This document shows positions 1 to 5,949 of a stretch of DNA of 49,263 nucleotides, piece after piece. The stretch is from an uncultured Collinsella sp. GTDB lineage: Bacteria; Actinomycetota; Coriobacteriia; Coriobacteriales; Coriobacteriaceae. Each line of letters starts with the position of its first letter. The first letter of the stretch is position 1. Location: positions 1 to 49,263 of the forward strand of contig UREE01000006.1 of NCBI GenBank assembly GCA_900546825.1, written 5' to 3'. Both the position numbers and the translations under genes were made by a program. The notes beneath the pieces are model-generated. The model worked only from the letters and a program-made list of their open reading frames with translations, was not told the origin of the DNA and did no database searches.

Positions 1-280
1 GCTCAGGGGTAGCCCCCAGCAACGTCGCCGCAAGTAACGGGTCGCAGAAGTAGCGCTTGGGGCGCACGCGAACGCGGGCCTTCGAGCGCATGGGCGGCTC
101 CCATCCGCACAGGTCCTCGGTCAGCTTGAGCCTGTTGAAGAGGTCCAGGTACGCAGCGATGGTCCTCTCGTCGGGACCCGCCTCGCCGTACGAGGCATCC
201 TTCATGAGCGTCTTGTACGTGACAGCCTGGCTCTCGTTCATGGCAAGAGCTCGCAAAAGGCCGTGTGCAAGCTCGGGCGA
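1..280 (-). pseudogene. DUF4143-family ATPase, C-terminal fragment
   Basis: The open frame runs on the minus strand from 280 off the left edge. It reads SPELAHGLLRALAMNESQAV at its upstream end, followed by AAYLDLFNRLKLTEDL and then PKRYFCDPLLAATLLG. This is the ending region of AAA-type ATPases with a C-terminal DUF4143 domain. An in-frame stop at 281-283 cuts off everything upstream, so the P-loop ATPase half (normally about 250 residues) is missing. The first internal ATG is at 241, but starting there would begin inside the domain. I read it as a truncated remnant whose 3' end lies outside the window. The family function is poorly defined. Confidence 0.7.
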
Positions 281-294
281 TCATGCGATATGCG

Positions 295-363
295 AAATTA
301 CGCCATTCTCAATGCGGATTTTACGCTACTTTCAATGTAGTTTTTACGCCATTCTCATTGAAG
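295..363. repeat. three tandem 23-bp direct repeats (iteron-like)
   Basis: Three adjoining copies of a 23-bp unit lie at 295-317, 318-340 and 341-363. On the minus strand each carries the core TTGARARTRGCGTAAA. They sit immediately upstream of the DUF4143 remnant. They could be an operator of the original gene or the junction where its front half was lost. The exact 23-bp phase suggests protein binding rather than chance. Confidence 0.6.
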
Positions 364-419
364 GTTTTATGCTTGGCATCCTTAGCGCGACGCTCGCTCA
401 ACCCCTGACCACCGGATTG

Positions 420-511
420 CCCGAATTCCGGGATGCTGCCTCCGCTCCAAACAAAAGGCCCCGACTCGCGATGAGCTGCCTCCCATTTCTTGAACATTAG
501 AAATGGGAGGC
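420..511. other. degenerate terminator module with half repeat unit and hairpin
   Basis: Positions 443-475 carry a near copy of the sequence at the edge of the second repeat array (2558-2588), including CTCCAAACAAAAGGCCCCG. It is preceded by the right half of one 47-bp repeat unit (about 422-445). Next to it is a perfect 13-bp hairpin, GCCTCCCATTTCT at 478-490 pairing with 499-511. On the minus strand this looks like an old terminator followed by a repeat unit, matching the arrangement at 2440-2600. Confidence 0.5.
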
Positions 512-532
512 TTTCCACCCCATGCCTCTATC

Positions 533-764
533 GGAAACGGCATCCCGTCCTGAGCGTCGAATCCGGGACGTAGTTTCCGCATGCGGCCTCGTTAGGAAAG
601 CATGTCCCACTCTGAGCGCTCATTCCGGGGCGCAATTTCCGCCAGAAACGCCGCCGGGAAAGCGCATCCCGGTTTGGAGCCGAAATCTGGGATGCGGTTT
701 CCGGTTGAGGGCTGTCCGGAAAGCGCGTCCCATTCCGAGTGGCAATTCCGGGTCACAGTTTCCG
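533..764. repeat. array A: four 47-bp palindromic repeats
   Basis: Four units of exactly 47 bp lie at 533-579, 595-641, 657-703 and 718-764, with start-to-start spacings of 62, 62 and 61 bp. Each begins GGAAA and a form of CGCRTCCC, and ends with a form of GGGAYGC and TTTCCG, so each is an inverted repeat with arms of about 14 bp around a 19-bp semi-conserved centre. The 14-16 bp linkers are not conserved. All six frames yield only low-complexity repetitive translations. The remaining stretch up to the gene at 1060 shows nothing recognisable. Confidence 0.85.
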
Positions 765-1059
765 CAGATACAAGGCGACAGTCCGCCGGCCTTATCACAT
801 GCCTTCAAATATGCGATCCAGAAACACAAAACAGCAGATAGAATGCTCTTTTTCAAAAAGTACACGTCCCGAAACTTACCAAGACTTCATATCCAGCTAC
901 CGTTCACGGTCGCCGATTACCGCCCACCGATTCAAACAAGAAATATGTCGCCAAAAGCAGGCCATCTACCTGCATGGTTAGATTTTGGTCAGCTTTTGGT
1001 CAGCTGAGCGGCAAGTTCCAGCTGATACGTTTTTGCTACCCAAAAGGAGGCGGTAGCTC

Positions 1060-2058
1060 ATGACCCATTGCAATGACCAGCTCATCGACCAACTGCTCAC
1101 TCAAGCCGAACAAGAGGGGCGCTGTCTGATTCCCCCGAGCACGGCGATCCGAAAAGCGCTCCTTCGGCGCACCGGCGGCACGGTTGTCTCGCCCATGCCG
1201 GGGTTGTTTGCGCGAAAAACGCGCTGGGATGAACTCAACCGAGCGCAACGCCATTGCGAAATCCTCCGCGCCCTTGCGATCATCCACCCCGATTGGACGT
1301 TCTGCTCGTTTTCGGCCGCCTGCCTGCTGGGGCTCGAGGTCTCGTGGCGACATCTGAACGTTGTGCATGTCTGTAGCTCGACAAAGCCGTCGGCTCGCCC
1401 GGGCGCGCATATTCAGCGGCATCAGATCGAGCCGGCCGGAGCAATCCGTCTATCCGGCACATCAGTAACGCCGCCCATCCAAACGGCTACAGATTGCCTG
1501 CTGCAAACTGGCTTTGCAGACGGCATGCCCATTGCCGATTCGGCGATCTCAAAGCTCGGCCTTACGCGAGAGCAGTTGATGGAGGCCGTCGAACAACGAG
1601 CGACCGCCCGCAATGGTCGCGCGATTCGCACTGCCCTCACGACACTTCGATATGCCGACGCCCGCGCCGAGAGCGGTGGAGAATCGGTCGCCCGAGCCGT
1701 CATGATCGAGACGGGCTTTGCGCCCGACTGGCTTCAATACGAGCTGACGGACCCCTTCGATTCGGCCAAGCCCATACGAACGGACTTTGCCTGGGAGCGC
1801 CAGACGCGGGAACTCACGCTGGGCGAGCTCGACGGGCTCATCAAATATACCGACCAGACCATGCTGACCGGACGCACCACCGCCGAGGCGCTCGTTGCCG
1901 AACGACAGCGCGAGGCGCACCTATCGCTCTACGGTCACCCTCTGCTGCGCTTTACCATGAACGAGGTCCGCTCGGCAGGAATGCTCGCCAAAAAGCTGCA
2001 GACGGCAGGCATCCGGCAGACCGCGCTACCGACATGGCTCAACGACGTGGAGCTGTAG
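1060..2058 (+). CDS. AbiEi-like protein with predicted PD-(D/E)XK nuclease-like C-terminus
   Basis: A 332-residue protein starting at ATG 1060 behind AAAAGGAGG. The N-terminal half resembles the actinobacterial 'type IV toxin-antitoxin AbiEi family antitoxin domain' group: a winged-helix-like start, then a segment around SFSAACLLGL near residue 83. The C-terminal part has the spacing of DUF559/Vsr-like PD-(D/E)XK folds: E209 in SGGES, D242 in TDFAW, then E256, D258 and K262 in GELDGLIKY. It ends with EREAHL- and LRFTMNEV-like segments (residues about 281-303). No membrane segment or signal peptide is seen. It stands alone, with no partner toxin gene beside it, between two arrays of the same palindromic repeat. 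Function is not established. A defence or toxin-antitoxin role is inference from family naming, and the nuclease fold is inference from the residue pattern. Confidence 0.75.
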   Translation: MTHCNDQLIDQLLTQAEQEGRCLIPPSTAIRKALLRRTGGTVVSPMPGLFARKTRWDELNRAQRHCEILRALAIIHPDWTFCSFSAACLLGLEVSWRHLNVVHVCSSTKPSARPGAHIQRHQIEPAGAIRLSGTSVTPPIQTATDCLLQTGFADGMPIADSAISKLGLTREQLMEAVEQRATARNGRAIRTALTTLRYADARAESGGESVARAVMIETGFAPDWLQYELTDPFDSAKPIRTDFAWERQTRELTLGELDGLIKYTDQTMLTGRTTAEALVAERQREAHLSLYGHPLLRFTMNEVRSAGMLAKKLQTAGIRQTALPTWLNDVEL

Positions 2059-2130
2059 GAGCCGCTAGGCCGCGCATCGCCGAATCGCATCCCCCTATCT
2101 GGGCCGCGTTTTCCCAACGGCCACGCCAAC

Positions 2131-2547
2131 GGAAAGCGCGTCCCAGTCTGGACGCTCAAAACGAGACACGCTTTCCGGATGGCGGGCCAGCGGAAAGCGT
2201 GTCCCGGAATCAAGCCTCAGAACGGGACGCAGCTTCCGCTTGAGAGCTGTTCCGGAAAACGTGTCCCACTCTGGAGCCGAATTCCGGGATGCAGTTTCCG
2301 TCAGAGGCTCAGGAGGAAAATACATCCCATTCTGAGCAGCGATTCCGGGACGCAGTTTCCGCTTGAAGGCCGATCCGGAAAGTACGTCCCACTCTGGGGC
2401 TCGATTCTGGGGCACAGCTTCCGCTTGAGGCCTCCGCCGGAAAGCGTGTCCCGTTCTGAGGCCTGATTCCGGGATGCAATTTCCGCTTGAGAGCCGTTCC
2501 GGAAAGTACGTCCCATTCTGGAGCCGAAATCTGGGACGCAGCTTCCG
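2131..2547. repeat. array B: seven 47-bp palindromic repeats
   Basis: Seven units of exactly 47 bp start at 2131, 2192, 2254, 2315, 2377, 2439 and 2501, giving spacings of 61 or 62 bp. They belong to the same family as array A: left arm GGAAAGYRYRTCCC, right arm GGGAYGCAGYTTCCG, centre close to AYTCTGGAGCCGAATTCTG. Linkers are 14-15 bp and often contain CTTGAGRSC. The array begins about 70 bp after the AbiEi-like gene and ends at the terminator of the xanthine dehydrogenase operon. The invariant unit length with changing sequence and compensating arms indicates selection on structure or on a dyad binding site. Confidence 0.88.
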
Positions 2548-2563
2548 CATGCGGAGGCGCTCC

Positions 2564-2599
2564 AAACAAAAGGCCCCGGCTCGCGATGGAGCTGGGGCC
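2564..2599 (-). terminator. rho-independent terminator of the purine operon
   Basis: On the minus strand, GGCCCCAGCTC pairs with GAGCCGGGGCC across a six-base loop and is followed by TTTTGTTT. It lies 70 bp past the stop of the xanthine dehydrogenase gene and directly abuts repeat array B. Confidence 0.8.
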
Positions 2600-2668
2600 A
2601 AGGGCACAGCATATGCAGTTGGTGTTGAGCGCGAACAGCCCGTCAGCAATGACCGTCCGCGCTCTACC

Positions 2669-5446
2669 CTACCCGCGGTGACGGGCGCGGCTGTACGGCG
2701 TATCCACCATGGGCAGATCGGGGCGTAGCTTGCCGTCAAACGCGCGGTAGGCGTTCTGCACGGCGGGCGCCGTGGGGATCGTTGCGATCTCGCCGATGCC
2801 CTTGCCGCCGTATGCCACGGGCAGCAGCTCGTCCTTCTCCACGTAGATGGCGTGGATATCCGGAATCTCGGGCGCACGGAACAGCCCGAGCGTGCCGTAT
2901 CTTGCCTGGGGCACGCAGTCCTTGAGCGGCCAGTCCTCGGTAAGCGCATAGCCCATACCCATGAGCACGCCGCCTTCGATCTGACCCTGGATGGAGATGG
3001 GGTTGACCACCTTGCCGGAATCGTGCGCGGCATAGACCTCGCTCACGCGGCCGTCATCGTCCAGAATGACCACATGTGTGGCAAAGCCGTAGCAGATGTG
3101 GCTCTTGGGGTTGGGAACATCCGCGCCCAGTTTGTCGGTCGGCTCCAGATACACGTAGCCAAACTCGCATCCCTCGAGCGCCTTGATGGCGGCCGCGGGA
3201 TCTTGAGGATGCATGCCCTGGCCGGCGACGAGTTCCTGCGTGCGCAGCTGATAGGCACGACCGTCGTCGTACTCGATCTTGACGCCGTCACCATGGGCGC
3301 TCACCGGGGCGGTAGGCGCAGGCTTGCCGGCCTCGATGCCAACCATGGCATCGCGCAGCAGGAAGGCGGCGCCGCGAACGGCCTCGCCGGTCACGACCGT
3401 CTGACGCGAGCCAGACGTGGTTCCGGAGTCGGGAGCGTTCTCGGTGGAGCACTCGCCATTGGCAATGCAGCTCAGCGGCAGACCGCAGGCCTCGGCAACG
3501 TCCTGCAAAAAGACGGTGTTGCAGCCCTGGCCGATGTCGGACGTGGCGGCATAGACCACGGCGCGACCATCCTCGACGCGAATCTTGCAGCGGCCGGCAT
3601 CGGGCAGGCCCACACCCACGCCGGCGTTCTTCATGGCGCAGGCGATACCGGCGTGTCCGGGATGCGCATAGTAGGCATCCTTGACCTCGAGCAATGTCTC
3701 CTTCAGCGCCGTGGAGCAATCGGCGATCTGGCCGTTGGGCAAAACCTCGCCCGGCTCGATGGCGTTTCTGTAACGAATCTCCCACGGGTCCAGGCCGACC
3801 TTCTCTGCCAGCAAGTCGATCAGGCTCTCGAGCGCAAACTCGGACTGGCACACGCCAAAGCCTCGGTACGCGCCGGCGGGCGGGTTGTTGGTGTAGTAGC
3901 CAAAACCGCGAATGTCGGTGTTCTGGTACTTGTAGGGGCCGACGGCGTGCGTACAGGCGCGCTCGAGCACCGGGCCGCACAGCGACGCGTAGGCGCCGGT
4001 ATCAAAGTTGATCTCGCAGTCCAGACCGGTAAAGTTGCCCTCGGCGTCGCAACCCAGCGTAAAGGTGCCGTCCATGGCATGGCGCTTGGGATGGAACGCG
4101 AGCGACTCGGCACGTGTGAGCTTGCACTTCACGGGACGCTGGAACTTATATGCGGCGAGCGCGGCCAGGTGTTGGATGGACACGTCCTCCTTGCCGCCAA
4201 AGCCACCACCCACGAGCATGGTCTCGACGACCACGCGCTCGGGCTCGTTGTCCCAGCCAAACATGTGGGCACACTCTTTGCGCGTGTCGTAGGCACCCTG
4301 GTCGGTCGACTGCACCTTGACGCCGTTCTTGTACGGGAAGGCAACGGCGCACTCGGGCTCCAAGAAGGCATGCTCGGTAAAGGGCGTGGTAAAGCGCTGC
4401 GTCACGGTGAACGCGCTCTCTGCCAGCGCCTTGGCGGCGTCGCCGCGCGTCACGTGACGGCTCTGGCACACGTTGTCCTTGAGCTCCACCGTGTTGCCAA
4501 AGGCAAAGAAGCTGTCGTGCAGGCGCGGGGCGTCGGCAGCCCTGGCCTCGTCAATGTTACGCACGGGCTCCAGCGGCTCGTAATCGATCTTTACGAGCTT
4601 CTTGGCCTTCTCGAGCGTCGCCTCGTCCTCGGCAACCACCAGCACGATGGCATCGCCCACGCAGCGGGTGATATCGCCCTGGGCGATCATGACGTCCCAG
4701 TCCTGGATAAGGTGGCCGACCTGGTTGACCGGCACGTCCTCGGCGCGCAGGATGCCCGCCACACCGGGCAGGGCCTCGGCCTTGGAGGTGTCGATGGAGA
4801 GCACGCGGGCGCGCGGATACTTGGAGCGCACGGCGCTGGCGTAGGTCAGACCCGGCTGATCGAGCTCGTCGATGTCATCGGGATACTTGCCCTCGCCGAG
4901 CACCTTCTTGCGCACGTCAATACGGAAGGCGCGCTTGCCCACGCCGTAGTCGTCGCCGCGCTCCAGGTCCTCGTCGATCTGCTTTTCGCCGCGGAGCACC
5001 GCAGCGGCCAGCGAAATGCCCTCAATAATCTTCTTGTAGCCGGTGCAGCGGCAGACGTTGCCGCGGATGGCGTACTTGATCTGCTCCTCGGTGGGCTCGG
5101 GGTCCTCGGCGATCAGCGCCGCGCCTGCCATGACCATACCGGGGATGCAAAAACCGCACTGCACGGCGCCCACGGCGCCAAAGGCGTACACAAAGGCCTC
5201 GCGCACGTCCTCGGGCAGGCCCTCGACAGTCACGATGTTGCGGCCGGCGGCAAGGGCGGTGGTCAGCACGCAGGCCTTGACGGCCGCACCGTCCACATGA
5301 ATGGTGCAGGTGCCGCAAGCACCCTCGGAGCAGCCGTCCTTGGCGGAATGGATGTGCAGGTCGTCGCGCAGGTAGCGCAGCAGCGGTTTGTTTTGGGTCG
5401 TCGTGTGCTCGACGCCGTTAACGGTAAAAGTGAATTCCTGTGCCAT
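2669..5446 (-). CDS. xdhD: xanthine dehydrogenase-like molybdenum hydroxylase ([2Fe-2S] and molybdopterin domains fused)
   Basis: A 925-residue protein starting at ATG 5446 behind AAGGGAA. The N-terminal [2Fe-2S] domain has C39, C44, C47 and C59. The second [2Fe-2S] domain has C97, C100, C132 and C134 (VCRCTGYKK). The hammerhead and molybdopterin domains follow, with GGGFGGKED, AYRGFGVCQSEFALE and the catalytic Glu of KGIGE at about 886. There is no FAD domain, so the layout is that of the XdhD / selenium-dependent xanthine dehydrogenase group and not of XdhABC. Expected reaction: hydroxylation of xanthine or another purine at a Mo centre. Electrons would go through the Fe-S centres to the ferredoxin and YgfK encoded just upstream. 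It is the last gene of the operon, 12 bp after the ferredoxin stop. Whether selenium is used cannot be seen here, since the cofactor genes (yqeB, yqeC, mocA type) are not in the window. Confidence 0.9.
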   Translation of the reverse strand: MAQEFTFTVNGVEHTTTQNKPLLRYLRDDLHIHSAKDGCSEGACGTCTIHVDGAAVKACVLTTALAAGRNIVTVEGLPEDVREAFVYAFGAVGAVQCGFCIPGMVMAGAALIAEDPEPTEEQIKYAIRGNVCRCTGYKKIIEGISLAAAVLRGEKQIDEDLERGDDYGVGKRAFRIDVRKKVLGEGKYPDDIDELDQPGLTYASAVRSKYPRARVLSIDTSKAEALPGVAGILRAEDVPVNQVGHLIQDWDVMIAQGDITRCVGDAIVLVVAEDEATLEKAKKLVKIDYEPLEPVRNIDEARAADAPRLHDSFFAFGNTVELKDNVCQSRHVTRGDAAKALAESAFTVTQRFTTPFTEHAFLEPECAVAFPYKNGVKVQSTDQGAYDTRKECAHMFGWDNEPERVVVETMLVGGGFGGKEDVSIQHLAALAAYKFQRPVKCKLTRAESLAFHPKRHAMDGTFTLGCDAEGNFTGLDCEINFDTGAYASLCGPVLERACTHAVGPYKYQNTDIRGFGYYTNNPPAGAYRGFGVCQSEFALESLIDLLAEKVGLDPWEIRYRNAIEPGEVLPNGQIADCSTALKETLLEVKDAYYAHPGHAGIACAMKNAGVGVGLPDAGRCKIRVEDGRAVVYAATSDIGQGCNTVFLQDVAEACGLPLSCIANGECSTENAPDSGTTSGSRQTVVTGEAVRGAAFLLRDAMVGIEAGKPAPTAPVSAHGDGVKIEYDDGRAYQLRTQELVAGQGMHPQDPAAAIKALEGCEFGYVYLEPTDKLGADVPNPKSHICYGFATHVVILDDDGRVSEVYAAHDSGKVVNPISIQGQIEGGVLMGMGYALTEDWPLKDCVPQARYGTLGLFRAPEIPDIHAIYVEKDELLPVAYGGKGIGEIATIPTAPAVQNAYRAFDGKLRPDLPMVDTPYSRARHRG

Positions 5447-5458
5447 GGTGATTCCCTT

Positions 5459-5938
5459 CTACACGCCGGCGGCGATGCCGGTGCGGTCGTGGATGGCGCC
5501 ATGCGGGCAAACGACGGCGCACATGCCGCACGACAGGCAGTCCGCACCGTCGATGTGGGCACAGTTGTCCTCGATGCGGATAGCGCCGGCAGGGCATTTT
5601 TTGGCGCACATGCCGCAACCGATGCAGCTCGTGTCGCAGATCTTGCGGGCGATGGCGCCCTTGTCGGTGTTGTTGCAGCGCACCAGAATGTTCTGGTAGC
5701 CGGGAACAAAGGCAATCACGCGCTGCGGGCACGCCATGCCGCACAGGCCACAGCCCGTGCACTTTGAGCGGTCCACGCGGGCGATGCCATCGACCAGCGC
5801 AATGGCACCGTGGGGGCAGGCCGTGACGCAGGCGCCACAGCCAATGCAGCCTTCGCTGCAGCGGGCGTCGCCGCCTGCGGAGGCGCAACCGCTTCCGCAG
5901 GCAACGTAGGCCACGTTATGTTGAATGGATTTGGCCAT
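5459..5938 (-). CDS. polyferredoxin-like 4Fe-4S protein
   Basis: A 159-residue soluble protein with four cysteine clusters of the CxxCxxCxxxCP type: around C31-C41 (CIGCGACVTACP), CTGCGLCGMACP, CIGCGMCAKKCP and CLSCGMCAVVCP. This implies up to four [4Fe-4S] centres. The gene sits between ygfK and the dehydrogenase with gaps of about 12 bp on either side, so translation is probably coupled. Its likely role is an electron wire between the molybdoenzyme and the flavoprotein YgfK, replacing the missing FAD subunit. That role is inferred from position. The ribosome-binding site is weak. Confidence 0.88.
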   Translation of the reverse strand: MAKSIQHNVAYVACGSGCASAGGDARCSEGCIGCGACVTACPHGAIALVDGIARVDRSKCTGCGLCGMACPQRVIAFVPGYQNILVRCNNTDKGAIARKICDTSCIGCGMCAKKCPAGAIRIEDNCAHIDGADCLSCGMCAVVCPHGAIHDRTGIAAGV

Positions 5939-5949
5939 AAGAGACTCGC

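Noticed and set aside
522..1007. Repetitive 'protein' frames over the 47-bp arrays (also 2095-3033 and 2179-2466)
   Set aside because: Several frames on both strands are equally open, the repeats are phased by 61 or 62 bp (not multiples of 3), and no ribosome-binding site is present. The palindromes, not codons, are conserved.
533..2547. CRISPR array
   Set aside because: Units are palindromic 47-mers that vary in sequence, linkers are only 14-16 bp and partly conserved, and there are no cas genes.
2852..5767. Open frame of 971 codons on the plus strand across the xanthine dehydrogenase gene
   Set aside because: It is antisense to a gene with clear domains and catalytic motifs. Its translation is Val/Gly/His/Leu-rich low complexity, as expected from the opposite strand of GC-rich coding DNA.
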